Assembly: GCF_002115755.1 (NCBI RefSeq)
Contig: NZ_JFKA01000002.1
Coordinates: forward strand, 372,001-436,000
Origin: Thalassospira mesophila
GTDB lineage: Bacteria > Pseudomonadota > Alphaproteobacteria > Rhodospirillales > Thalassospiraceae
DNA: 64,000 bases
Direction: 5' to 3'
Position numbers and translations under genes: made by a program. Below are positions 1 through 8,395 of the stretch, one piece after another; within the stretch, counting starts at the first letter, position 1; each line of letters opens with the position of its first letter. Under the pieces are notes generated by a model. The model was not told where the DNA came from. It was given only the letters and a program-made list of their open reading frames with translations, and made no database searches.

Positions 1-436
1 GGGTGCGAATGCGGCTTTGCCCGCGAATAACAATGACATCGGGCAGCAAGGAAACCAGCAGGGAGGCATCGGGCGCGCCAAAAACACAAAACCCGATTAA
101 TTGTTGCGTGTCGACCGGGCCGTTCGGGTCGCCCAACCGGTAAGTACCGTCGTCCTGTTGGGCCGGAACGGTTTCAAGGTCGTCATCGGGTTTTGGCGTA
201 ACGCTCGACATGGCAAAACTGTAGGCTTCCGGGATAAGCGCGAAATCACCCTGTTTCAGCGTTAAAGGAGGTTTGCCATTAACCTCAAGGCAGGCCTGGC
301 CGGTCAGGATCAGGCAATAATATACCTGATCAACATTTGTGCGCCGCACACGCCATGCGCCGCTTGATCTGACCAGTTTTGAAAAAGGCGCCTGGGGCTG
401 CAGCAGCGTGACAATTTCGGCCAAAGGATCAGACAT
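1..436 (-). CDS. AraC-family regulator, N-terminal cupin part (cut by left edge)
   Basis: The minus strand is open from an ATG at 436 to the window edge, about 145 codons. The product begins MSDPLAEIVTLLQPQ and continues with a cupin-like sensor segment containing YYCLILTGQACLEVNGKP and then LKQGDFALIPE. This arrangement is typical of AraC-type regulators with an N-terminal Cupin_6 (AraC_binding_2) domain; the helix-turn-helix part would lie beyond position 1 and is not visible. An in-frame ATG at 490 would add 18 residues; neither start has a good ribosome binding site. It is divergent from the anion transporter that begins near 700, so it may regulate that gene, but this is inference from position only. 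Confidence 0.75.
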   Translation of the reverse strand, partial: MSDPLAEIVTLLQPQAPFSKLVRSSGAWRVRRTNVDQVYYCLILTGQACLEVNGKPPLTLKQGDFALIPEAYSFAMSSVTPKPDDDLETVPAQQDDGTYRLGDPNGPVDTQQLIGFCVFGAPDASLLVSLLPDVIVIRGQSRIRT

Positions 437-714
437 CGACAATTCCAGTCGTATTGGGGAGGGGGCAACATCATTGATATCTGGGGCCATGCGGGTATGG
501 CCACGGTCTGAATTATAGAGACAGGGACGGACCTATAGCCACAAAACAATGAAACCCCATCAGTTTACGGATTATGTGATGGAAGAAGCAAGATGGCGAA
601 AAGATTTTTGGGCACCCTGCGCTAGATCAGAAATTTGATTTTAAAACAGGTATAAAACGTCTGTCAGGAACATGTTTTTGATCAATGGGATCAAAACAGA
701 CGGATGGAAATTTG

Positions 715-2223
715 ATGTCTGACAAAACGCATCCCGCCACCGGGGACAAAACACCTTTTCGTGCGCCAGCAAAAGCGCTGAATTTCGGGTTGATTGCTGC
801 AATTGTTGCCTTTGTTGCAATCATGTTGTTACCGACACCCGAGGGCCTGCCGATTGCAGGGCAGCGGATGTTGGCGATTTTTATTTTCGCCGTCATTATC
901 TGGGTGACCGAAGCGGTTGATTTTGCCGTCAGCGCCATTCTGATTGCCGCCATGATTGCGGTGACACTGGGTCTGTCGCCAGCCGTTGGCGACACAGAGG
1001 GTATGCTGGGCACATCAAAGGCGCTTGGCACCGCAATTACCGGGTTTAGCAGCCGGGCGCTTATTCTGGTGGCGTCGGCCTTGCTGTTATCGGCCGCAAT
1101 GACCCTGACCGGGCTGGACCGCCGGATCGCGATGATGGTGTTGTCCAAAGTGGGGGCCAAGGTTAGCCATATTGTGATTGGCAGTATCGTTGTTGCCACC
1201 TTGCTGGCATTTCTTGTGCCCAGTGCAACGGCGCGTGCCGCCGCCGTTATTCCGATTATGATGGGCATTGTGGCCACGTTCGGGGCGGGCAAACAAAGCC
1301 GCTTTGCCGGTTTGCTGATCATGACAACGGTTCAGGCTGTCAGCATCTGGAATGTCGGCATTAAAACAGCGGCCGCCCAGAACATGGTCGCCGTCGGGTT
1401 TTTACAACGTACCTTGGGCGTCGAAATTACCTGGCTGGACTGGTTTATTGCCGCAGCCCCGTTTTCGCTGCTGATGTCCGTCGCACTGTATTTTGTGATG
1501 ATGCGGATGATGCCGCCAGAACAGGACACAGTGCCCGGCGGGCGCGAAAGTGTTGCGAGCGCCCTTAAAGAAATTGGGCCGATGACCGGGGCGGAAAAAC
1601 GCCTGTTAAGCGTTTCCCTGTTGCTGGTTTTTTGCTGGGCAACGGAAGGGGTTTTGCACAGCTTTGACAGTGCGACCCTGACCGTTCTTGCCGTGACATT
1701 TTTGCTGTTGCCCGGTGTCGGAGTGATGAGCTGGAAACAGGCCAATGCCAAATTTCCCTGGGGCACCATTGTTTTGTTCGGGGTTGGGATTAGCCTTGGG
1801 TCCGCATTGCTAAGCACCGGGGCGGCGTCGTGGCTGGCAAAGTCGGCGGTGGATATATTTCGCCTGTCGGGTTTTGGTACCTTGGGCATTGTCGCGGTTC
1901 TGGGTGGATTTTTGATTGTGATCCATTTGGGGTTCGCCAGCGCCACGGCTTTGGCATCCTCGATGATCCCGATTATCATTGCGGTGCTACAGCAAATGGA
2001 CACTGGCAGTGTTAATGTTTTTGGCACGACGATTTTGCTGCAATTTGTGGTTAGTTTCGGCTTTATTTTACCGGTTAACTCACCGCAGGGCATGGTCGCG
2101 CATGGCACAGATACCTTCGCGGTAAAGGACTTTGTCCGTACCGGGCTGGTGTTAACCGTGATCGCCTATGTTTTGACCCTGGTGTTTACCGCCACCTATT
2201 GGAAATGGCTGGGGCTGGCGTAA
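715..2223 (+). CDS. DASS/SLC13-family sodium-coupled anion symporter
   Basis: Polytopic inner-membrane protein of about 502 residues with a dozen hydrophobic segments, matching the divalent anion:sodium symporter family (SLC13/CitT type). These carry dicarboxylates, citrate, sulfate or similar anions. Family-like features are the early segment IIWVTEAVDFAVSAILIA, the Ser/Thr/Asn-rich loop VPSATARAAAVIPIM in the first half, and the second-half counterpart FGFILPVNSPQGMVAHG near the C-terminus, where SNT/SPN-like motifs bind substrate. I chose the ATG at 715, which has GGATGGA upstream; an in-frame ATG at 685 would add ten residues. A strong hairpin terminator follows. The substrate cannot be read from the sequence. 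The divergent AraC-type gene to its left is a candidate regulator. Confidence 0.85.
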   Translation: MSDKTHPATGDKTPFRAPAKALNFGLIAAIVAFVAIMLLPTPEGLPIAGQRMLAIFIFAVIIWVTEAVDFAVSAILIAAMIAVTLGLSPAVGDTEGMLGTSKALGTAITGFSSRALILVASALLLSAAMTLTGLDRRIAMMVLSKVGAKVSHIVIGSIVVATLLAFLVPSATARAAAVIPIMMGIVATFGAGKQSRFAGLLIMTTVQAVSIWNVGIKTAAAQNMVAVGFLQRTLGVEITWLDWFIAAAPFSLLMSVALYFVMMRMMPPEQDTVPGGRESVASALKEIGPMTGAEKRLLSVSLLLVFCWATEGVLHSFDSATLTVLAVTFLLLPGVGVMSWKQANAKFPWGTIVLFGVGISLGSALLSTGAASWLAKSAVDIFRLSGFGTLGIVAVLGGFLIVIHLGFASATALASSMIPIIIAVLQQMDTGSVNVFGTTILLQFVVSFGFILPVNSPQGMVAHGTDTFAVKDFVRTGLVLTVIAYVLTLVFTATYWKWLGLA

Positions 2224-2248
2224 TTATAAATAGACCGCCTGAAAACAA

Positions 2249-2277
2249 ACGAACCCGCCGATAAAAGGCGGGTTCGT
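2249..2277. terminator. Bidirectional hairpin terminator between convergent genes
   Basis: Perfect 11-bp inverted repeat (ACGAACCCGCC / GGCGGGTTCGT) with a 7-nt A-rich loop, 26 bases after the transporter stop and 35 bases before the opgD-like stop. The T-tract is weak in both directions, but the stem is strong and the placement between convergent genes fits a shared terminator. Confidence 0.7.
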
Positions 2278-2311
2278 ACTTGAAATACTGATGATATCAA
2301 TCAAGCCGGGA

Positions 2312-3919
2312 TTATTGTTCGTCCCAGTTTTTAAGGCCCGGTAAATGCTGATACATCCATGTTTCAGACATCGGTGCATCGCCGCGTTTTAAATACATCC
2401 GCATATCAACCGGGTCGTTGCCTGCCACTTCAAGGTCGAAAATGGCGCGCCACAGGCTTGTGTCGGGGATCGGCTCGGTTTTGATCCGCGACAGTTTGCC
2501 GCGTGATACCGAAATAATCGCCTCGGGATATTCGCCGTATGCCAGCGTTCCTAAAATATCACCTTCAAAATCAACCACAAATTTGGTCAGGCCCTTGGGG
2601 CGTGGCAGGCCTTCCTGCCCGCCACGGCCAAGCCGGGTTGCCTTGGCATAGGCCAGTTTTTCCAGCGGATAAGGTGTATGTGCCTGCCAATAAAGCCGAT
2701 AGCGGAAATTATAGGATTGCCCGGCCTTGGCCGGGGCCTCTGGCACCCAGAAGGCGGCAATATTGTCGTGGATTTCATCATCGGTGGGAATTTCCACCAA
2801 TTGTACGGCACCTTTGCCCCATGCACCCAGCGGTTCCACCCACAGGCTGGGGCGGCGATGATACATCACCCCATCCAGATAATGGCTAACGTCGCGGTCA
2901 CGCTGCATCAGGCCAAAGCCGCGCGGGTTATCATCGCCAAAGGCCGAGGCGCGGGTGACTTCGGGGTTGTTCAACTGCCGCCAAATGCGTTCACCGCCCC
3001 CGGTCCACAATGCCAGCCCGTCGGAATCATGTACTTCGGGTCGCCAGTCCATACGGAACGGGCGGTTTTGTTCGGAATACCAGAACATGCTGGTTAATGG
3101 TGCCACGCCAAAGCGTTCAATGTCCTTGCGGATGAACAGGAATTTTTCCACATCCATCGTCACACCCTTGCCGCGCGTGAGATAAAACCGATAAGCGCCG
3201 GTAATGCTGGGGCCATCCAGCAAGGCATAAACTGTGACCGGGTCTTCGGCCGATTTGGCAGGCTCGATATAAAATTCGGTAAAATCGGGGAATTCTTCGC
3301 CCTGCGGGGTGGCAGTGTTAACGGCAATGCCGCGGGCAGACAGGCCATATTGCCCTTCATCGCCAATGGCGCGGAAATAGGATGCCCCTAAAAACGCCAC
3401 CCAGTCCTGGGTTTTCCAGTCATCGCGTTTGATATTTTCATGCAGGCGGAAACCGGCAAAGCCGATATTTTCCGACAATTTACGTGCCGGGCTGTTTGCG
3501 GGCATTTCGAAATAGTCGGTTTTATATTCGACTTCCTGTGACATGCCGTTTTCCAAAAGGTACATACGCACCGGTTTTTGGAAAAACTGGCCCATATGGA
3601 AATAGGTCACCGGATAGGTGCCCGACCCGTCAGAAAAAGGCGCGAAATCGCGTTTGTATTTCAGTTTGCCATGTTCGGCATAATCAATCTGTTCAAGGAT
3701 CGCCTTGTCGGGGGTTTTCGGAGCGACATAGGGCTTGCCTGCCATTTTGCGGGCGCGCTCGACCAGCGCATCAAAGCTGAATTTGTGCTTTTTACCCAGA
3801 TCCAGCTTTTTCGCAGCATCGGCCGCAAAGGCCTGCTGCCACATCGACATACCCGGCAATATCAGACCGGCGGCCGCAGCGGACTTTAAAAATTGTCGGC
3901 GCTGTGCGGAAGTGTCCAT
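2312..3919 (-). CDS. opgD: Periplasmic glucan biosynthesis protein, OpgD/OpgG (MdoG) family
   Basis: Exported protein of 535 residues of the MdoG/OpgG/OpgD family, which acts in the periplasm on the backbone of osmoregulated periplasmic glucans. The N-terminus carries a twin-arginine signal (RRQFLK, residues 7-12, then a hydrophobic stretch ending near AFAAD), which favours the Tat-exported OpgD branch over Sec-exported OpgG. Family-typical blocks include FHMGQFFQKPVRMY, GFAGFRLHE, FLGASYFRA, QYGLSARG, DNPRGFGLMQRDR and PSLWVEP. The start at 3919 is chosen for its GGGGAT ribosome site and the signal peptide; the frame is open 33 codons further upstream. No opgH-type glucosyltransferase gene lies next to it: its neighbours are a convergent transporter and a divergent hipBA module. 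Whether the name should be opgD or opgG needs a tree. Confidence 0.88.
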   Translation of the reverse strand: MDTSAQRRQFLKSAAAAGLILPGMSMWQQAFAADAAKKLDLGKKHKFSFDALVERARKMAGKPYVAPKTPDKAILEQIDYAEHGKLKYKRDFAPFSDGSGTYPVTYFHMGQFFQKPVRMYLLENGMSQEVEYKTDYFEMPANSPARKLSENIGFAGFRLHENIKRDDWKTQDWVAFLGASYFRAIGDEGQYGLSARGIAVNTATPQGEEFPDFTEFYIEPAKSAEDPVTVYALLDGPSITGAYRFYLTRGKGVTMDVEKFLFIRKDIERFGVAPLTSMFWYSEQNRPFRMDWRPEVHDSDGLALWTGGGERIWRQLNNPEVTRASAFGDDNPRGFGLMQRDRDVSHYLDGVMYHRRPSLWVEPLGAWGKGAVQLVEIPTDDEIHDNIAAFWVPEAPAKAGQSYNFRYRLYWQAHTPYPLEKLAYAKATRLGRGGQEGLPRPKGLTKFVVDFEGDILGTLAYGEYPEAIISVSRGKLSRIKTEPIPDTSLWRAIFDLEVAGNDPVDMRMYLKRGDAPMSETWMYQHLPGLKNWDEQ

Positions 3920-4129
3920 CGAAATTATCCCCGTTATATTTTTGATTTGCACAAGCTTGCGAAACACTGTGGTGGTAATCCGGACAAAGCATGGCGAATT
4001 CGCGACCAAATATACCAACGCGCCAGTTTTTGAATTGATCCCGTTTTCGATAGCAGCACATCGTTTTGTGCGATTGACTTTTTGTCTGACGTTCCACAGG
4101 CAATATTGCAGCTTTGATTACACCATTTG

Positions 4130-4226
4130 TTACGCTATGGCGTAAAAATATATAAGTTACGCTACAGCGTAAGATGATAAAATTTGCGCTATGGCGTAAA
4201 ATGAGATAAATTACGTTATAGCGTAA
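4130..4226 (+). promoter_or_regulatory. Four-site palindromic operator array in front of hipBA
   Basis: Four 16-bp near-identical palindromes, consensus TTACGCTAYRGCGTAA, start at 4130, 4157, 4184 and 4211, a period of exactly 27 bp. Site 2 reads TTACGCTACAGCGTAA, site 3 has TTGCGC in its left arm and site 4 has TTACGTTATAGCGTAA. The last site ends 15 bp before the hipB ATG. The placement, symmetry and copy number fit autoregulatory binding by the HipB dimer and HipA-HipB complex. The E. coli hipBA control region also has four operators but a different sequence (TATCC-N8-GGATA). Binding here is inferred. Confidence 0.85.
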
Positions 4227-4241
4227 TATTGAGGGGTCCTG

Positions 4242-4496
4242 ATGAAAATTACTGCCCGAACACCCGATCAGATTGGCAATGCCTTACGGCGCGTGCGCAA
4301 GGCTAAGGGCATGACCCAAAAAGATGTCAGTGCGCGAACCAATTTGAGGGTGGCAACGATTTCGTCCCTGGAAAACGGGGATCCGGGGACGCAAATGCGC
4401 ACAGTGTTAAGTGTGCTGGCGGCCCTTGATCTTGAATTCGTTGTTCAGGACCGCGTTCAGGAAAGCCAACTCAGCATAGAGGACATTTTCTCGTGA
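4242..4496 (+). CDS. hipB: HipB-type antitoxin / HTH repressor
   Basis: Small DNA-binding protein of 84 residues with an Xre/Cro-type helix-turn-helix at roughly residues 10-65 (RRVRKAKGMTQKDVSARTNL then ATISSLENGDPG). This is the organisation of HipB, which neutralises the kinase toxin HipA and represses their operon. The stop codon overlaps the start of hipA by 4 nt (GTGA), so the two are translationally coupled. The four palindromes just upstream are the likely binding sites. GAGGGGTCC in front of the ATG serves as ribosome site. The C-terminal tail (ESQLSIEDIFS) corresponds to the flexible HipB tail. Confidence 0.93.
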   Translation: MKITARTPDQIGNALRRVRKAKGMTQKDVSARTNLRVATISSLENGDPGTQMRTVLSVLAALDLEFVVQDRVQESQLSIEDIFS

Positions 4497-5827
4497 AACC
4501 GACAAGACGCAACAAGCCTTTGACGGTTGTGCTGAATGGGCGGCTTGTTGGCGAAATTGTGATGGCAACCAGCGGGGCGGTGACATTTCGATACGATCAG
4601 GCCTGGCTGGATTGGGAATATGCCCTGCCAGTTTCGCTGTCACTGCCTTTGCAGGTGCAAGCCCATATTGGTGCACCGGTTATTTCGTATCTGGAAAATC
4701 TGCTTCCCGATAATCAGAAAATTCGGGAGCGTGTTGCTGCAAAGGTAGGGGCAGAGGGGACTGATGCGTATCATATGTTGGAAAAAATCGGACGTGATTG
4801 TGTCGGGGCGTTGCAATTTTTCGCCGATTATGACGGTGAGGTCGGGCCACCGGCAATGGATGGGGATGTTCTGAGCGACACGCAAATTGCAGACGTGATC
4901 AAAAATCTTGCCACAGCCCCGCTTGGTATCGTTGAAGAAGATGATTTTAGAATTTCGATTGCCGGGGCACAGGAAAAAACCGCGCTATTAAGGAAAGATG
5001 GCAAATGGTTGCGTCCTTTGGGTGCGACACCAACCACGCATATTGTGAAAACACAATTAGGCCAGTTGCCAAACGGGGTTAATCTGTCCCATAGCGTGGA
5101 GAATGAGTTTTTCTGCATGCAGTTTTGTCGTGCGATGGGGGCCAATGTGGCCAACGTCGAAATCCATGACTTCGACGATACCCGCGCTTTGATTATCGAG
5201 CGTTTTGATCGGCGCTGGACCCGCCAGGGCCAATTGATCCGCCTGCCACAGGAGGATTTTTGCCAGGCTCTGAAATATCCGCCCAGTCAGAAATATCAGG
5301 CGGATGGTGGACCAGATGTTAAATCCTGCGCAATGTTGCTGGCAGGCAGTAATACGCCAACCGATGACCGGCTTGCGTTTTTTCGCGCCCAGATTTTGTT
5401 CTGGATTCTGGGGGCAACGGATGGGCATGCGAAAAACTTCAGTCTGTTTTTGCGCCCTGGGGGTGGCTTCGTCATGACCCCGTTATATGATATTTTATCA
5501 GCTCAACAGGCATGTGATGCGGGACAAATCCGCCACGGTCAGTTTCGGCTGGCAATGTCGGTTGGTACAAACAATCACTATCGAATGGACGACGCCGTGC
5601 CGCGGCATTTTTTGCAATCAGCAAAAGCAGCCGGTTTGGGGGTTCCCCTGGTTGCGCAATTGCTTGATCAAATTTGTTTGCAAGTTCCCGTCGCGATCAG
5701 CAAAACGCTTTCCCTGTTACCTCAAGACTTTCCTGCCGATCTGGCCGACATACTGGTCAACGGTATCAAGACCCGGCATCGTATACTGGAAACGGGCCTT
5801 GCTGCGCGTGCCGATCAGACCGTGTGA
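4493..5827 (+). CDS. hipA: HipA-type serine/threonine kinase toxin
   Basis: Full-length HipA of 444 residues, the toxin of a type II module; E. coli HipA phosphorylates glutamyl-tRNA synthetase and causes growth arrest and persistence. Conserved blocks include the N-terminal LSLSLPLQ and ENLLPDNQ, then DFRISIAGAQEKTALL, where the Ser corresponds to the E. coli autophosphorylation site Ser150, GATPTTHIVK, IIERFDRRW, the catalytic loop GATDGHAKNFS and the metal-binding PLYDILSA. All key residues look intact, so the toxin is probably active. Translation starts at a GTG that overlaps the hipB stop. A hairpin terminator follows at 5901-5933. Overall similarity to the E. coli protein runs along the whole length. 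Confidence 0.95.
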   Translation: MKPTRRNKPLTVVLNGRLVGEIVMATSGAVTFRYDQAWLDWEYALPVSLSLPLQVQAHIGAPVISYLENLLPDNQKIRERVAAKVGAEGTDAYHMLEKIGRDCVGALQFFADYDGEVGPPAMDGDVLSDTQIADVIKNLATAPLGIVEEDDFRISIAGAQEKTALLRKDGKWLRPLGATPTTHIVKTQLGQLPNGVNLSHSVENEFFCMQFCRAMGANVANVEIHDFDDTRALIIERFDRRWTRQGQLIRLPQEDFCQALKYPPSQKYQADGGPDVKSCAMLLAGSNTPTDDRLAFFRAQILFWILGATDGHAKNFSLFLRPGGGFVMTPLYDILSAQQACDAGQIRHGQFRLAMSVGTNNHYRMDDAVPRHFLQSAKAAGLGVPLVAQLLDQICLQVPVAISKTLSLLPQDFPADLADILVNGIKTRHRILETGLAARADQTV

Positions 5828-5900
5828 GGGTCTTATTAAAGGAAATATGCTCGAGTTACCCGGAAATAACGCCGTTTTCCCTGCTGCTGCACAGCGATAA

Positions 5901-5933
5901 GCAAATACCGGGCGTTTCCACCCGGTATTTTGC
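5901..5933. terminator. Hairpin terminator after hipA
   Basis: Perfect 10-bp inverted repeat AAATACCGGG / CCCGGTATTT (arms 5903-5912 and 5921-5930) with an 8-nt loop, between the convergent ends of hipA and the exported-protein gene. The arms end in AAAT/ATTTT, so it can serve both directions. Confidence 0.7.
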
Positions 5934-5952
5934 GGCGATGATTTAAAGCCGG

Positions 5953-6702
5953 TTATGATTTGGCAGTGGTCGGGGACTGGGTCACAAGGGCGGACTGGAC
6001 GGTAAGGTTGCGTTCGACCAGCCCCAGCGTCTGATTGGCATCCACCGGATAGCTGTTGATCAACTGGGTATAGGCCAGGTTCAAATCGCCAAGGGTTTGG
6101 GAAAACGGCATGACGACCTTGTTAAAGGCAACATTGCTGCCGGTGCCGGTTTGGGGCGCGACAAAATCCTGATCCATTACCAACAGGCCATTGATCACAA
6201 GGTTTCCGCGTGCCCCTTCGTCATACATGTTCGACAGGGTGGCGCGGGCTTCGTGCAACAGCTTTTTCGCCGTTACCCGGTCATTTTTGGCAAGCGAGAC
6301 GCGGGCTTCATGAACCTGCTGTAACACAGCCTGTCCTTCTTGCGAAAACCGGGCCTGAAGGGCCGGGCTGTTGACATCGGGTTGCGGCAGTTTGGCCTGT
6401 TCTGCGTCATAAATATCGGTTTCCTTGCGCGCGCGATGCGGCCCGCTGATATTGTTTGGAACGACCTCGTGGCTGATGTGGGCCGGGCCAACTTGTGACG
6501 ATGTATCTGCATCGGGGTGTGCGGCCAGCCAGATTTCATATTCCTTTGCAGCACCATGTTTGCCGGCGGTATTGTTGGGCACAATCGCCTGATAGGGGCT
6601 GGCGCTGGCGGCGTTGGCAGTTGTGGCAAAGGCCGGAACACAGGCCACAGAAACACCGAAAGCAACGGTGGCAATGGCAAATTTGCGGGTAACGTTTTTC
6701 AT
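5953..6702 (-). CDS. Exported protein with internal repeat, possibly YfdX-like
   Basis: Protein of 249 residues with a Sec signal peptide (KNVTRKFAIATVAFGVSVA, cleavage likely after ATTANA). Two copies of a short motif follow: AIVPNNTAGKHGAAKEYEIW near residues 40-60 and VVPNNISGPHRARKETDIYD near 80-100, consensus VPNN-xx-G-xH-x-A-x-KE. The C-terminal half is helical and contains QVHEARVSLAKNDRVTAKKLL, which loosely resembles the YfdX family; that match is from memory and weak. The ATG at 6702 has AGGA eight bases upstream and is preferred to the ATG at 6720, which overlaps that site. Function unknown; the protein is probably periplasmic. It is transcribed alone, convergent with hipBA. Confidence 0.65.
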   Translation of the reverse strand: MKNVTRKFAIATVAFGVSVACVPAFATTANAASASPYQAIVPNNTAGKHGAAKEYEIWLAAHPDADTSSQVGPAHISHEVVPNNISGPHRARKETDIYDAEQAKLPQPDVNSPALQARFSQEGQAVLQQVHEARVSLAKNDRVTAKKLLHEARATLSNMYDEGARGNLVINGLLVMDQDFVAPQTGTGSNVAFNKVVMPFSQTLGDLNLAYTQLINSYPVDANQTLGLVERNLTVQSALVTQSPTTAKS

Positions 6703-6952
6703 GGCATTAGTCCTTTTCACAAAACCCGGTAAAGATAATGATCAGAAGGTCCGCGATGGGTGTCGCCTGTGGGCCGTTCCGTATGTCGTTTTCTGCGACA
6801 TCTGATCTTTACTTTGCAGGGACCGTGCCAGATATTAACTAATTGATTTAAAATGATATTTATAAATGGTGTGGGTTCGGTGCCGGGAATTGGTGGATAT
6901 TACCACCAATTTTGGGGCCGATGTGGTGGTTGCCTCGGTTACATTGACCCGC

Positions 6953-8395
6953 TTATGCGTTCACCAGAGCCTCCAGCCCGTATTTGCGAATGCGATACCG
7001 CAGGGTCTCGCGCGTGGTGCCCAAGGCGCGAACGGCCGCCATCACGTTAAAATCATGGCGTTCCAGCACGGTGCGAATAATGCATTCTTCCATGTCATCT
7101 AGCGTCATCGATCCATCAAGCGGCAATGTCAGCCCGGCGGGATCATTCGGCATCGCTTGGGGCGGGGCGGCGTTTGATTGTTGGTGTTGGGGGGCGGGCG
7201 TTGACGGTGACGTGGCAACGTTATCGGGCGTTATGCCCAACCATTCCCGGGGCAGTTTCGGCCCGGTCGCCAGCATAACGGAACGTTCAATCACATTGCG
7301 TAATTCGCGCACATTCCCCGGCCAGCTATAGGATTGCAGCGTTTCAAGAATGGCGGGCGGCAGGATGCTAACCTGTTTGCCTGACCGGGCGTTAAATTCG
7401 CCAAACAGGGTGGTGACAATAGCGGCAATATCACCCGTGCGTTCACGCAGGCTGGGCAGGCGCAATTCAAAAACAGATATCCGGTGATAGAGATCGCGAC
7501 GGAAATCACCTTGGTCCGACGCCGCGCGCAAATCGCGGTTTGATGCCGCGATTAACTGGATATCGACCGATATTGTTTCTTCACCACCCACCCGGCGGAA
7601 GCTTTGTTCTTCAATTGCCTTTAGCAATTTGGATTGCAGGCCAATATCCATTTCGCCAATTTCGTCTAAAAACAGTGTGCCGCCATCGGCCTGTTCCATC
7701 AGGCCGCGGTGGCGGCCCTTGGCCCCGGTGAAGGCACCGGGTTCGTGGCCAAACAGTTCGGATTCCAGCATGTCACGCGGGATGGCGGCACAGTTTAAAT
7801 CAACAAACGGCCCTTCGGCACGTTGGCCGGAATAATGCAGTATTTTGGCAACCAAACCCTTGCCGGTGCCGGTTTCCCCGCCCAGCAAAATGCTGGTGAC
7901 GGGAACCGTGGCAAGCTGGCCCAGCATCGTGCGCACCTGTGTGGCGGCGGGGCTTTGCCCAATGAAGCTGTCGGGGCTGTATTTTTGCGCACCCGACCGG
8001 GCGGTATCGGTCATGCGCTGGCGGGCGCGTGCGCCGCGCGTTGCGGTGGCAATTGTCAGGTCCAGCTTGTGGTAATCCAGCGGCTTTGCCAGAAAATCCA
8101 GCGCGCCCAGTTTTGCCGCCCGGGCAATGTCCTGCCGTGATCCATAACCCGACAGAAAAATCCATTCCGACCGGCCACCGTGCGCGCGTACTTCTTCTAA
8201 AAAATCCAGCCCGTTGCCATCGGGCAGGTTCATGTCGGACAGCACAACCGACGGGCTGAAATCCAGCTCCAGCATTAACCGCCGGGCATCGGCCAGTGTT
8301 GGCGATAATGTGACCGACCATCCTTCGCGCTCGAACCGGCGTTTAAGCTCGCTGCCCAGCAGTTTTTCATCTTCAATGATGGTAATGGTGCGCAT
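6953..8395 (-). CDS. Sigma-54-dependent response regulator, NtrC family
   Basis: Cytoplasmic transcription activator of 480 residues. Domain order: receiver at 1-120 (IIEDE acidic pocket, phospho-acceptor Asp near residue 54 in LSDMNLPDGNG), AAA+ ATPase at about 145-375 and a Fis-type helix-turn-helix at the end (VMAAVRALGTTRETLRYRI). The ATPase has Walker A GETGTGKG near residue 170, the sigma-54 contact loop GAFTGA near 217, Walker B TLFLDEIGE and SWPGNVREL. All the elements of an active RpoN enhancer-binding protein are present. It overlaps the upstream sensor kinase by 23 nt, so the two form one operon and presumably one phosphorelay. The regulated genes cannot be told from the window. 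Confidence 0.93.
   Translation of the reverse strand: MRTITIIEDEKLLGSELKRRFEREGWSVTLSPTLADARRLMLELDFSPSVVLSDMNLPDGNGLDFLEEVRAHGGRSEWIFLSGYGSRQDIARAAKLGALDFLAKPLDYHKLDLTIATATRGARARQRMTDTARSGAQKYSPDSFIGQSPAATQVRTMLGQLATVPVTSILLGGETGTGKGLVAKILHYSGQRAEGPFVDLNCAAIPRDMLESELFGHEPGAFTGAKGRHRGLMEQADGGTLFLDEIGEMDIGLQSKLLKAIEEQSFRRVGGEETISVDIQLIAASNRDLRAASDQGDFRRDLYHRISVFELRLPSLRERTGDIAAIVTTLFGEFNARSGKQVSILPPAILETLQSYSWPGNVRELRNVIERSVMLATGPKLPREWLGITPDNVATSPSTPAPQHQQSNAAPPQAMPNDPAGLTLPLDGSMTLDDMEECIIRTVLERHDFNVMAAVRALGTTRETLRYRIRKYGLEALVNA

Noticed and set aside
627..1322. Long minus-strand frame opposite the anion transporter
   Set aside because: Its composition (Ala/Ile/Thr/Arg-rich) is that of a shadow of a membrane-protein gene; the plus frame has clear transporter character.
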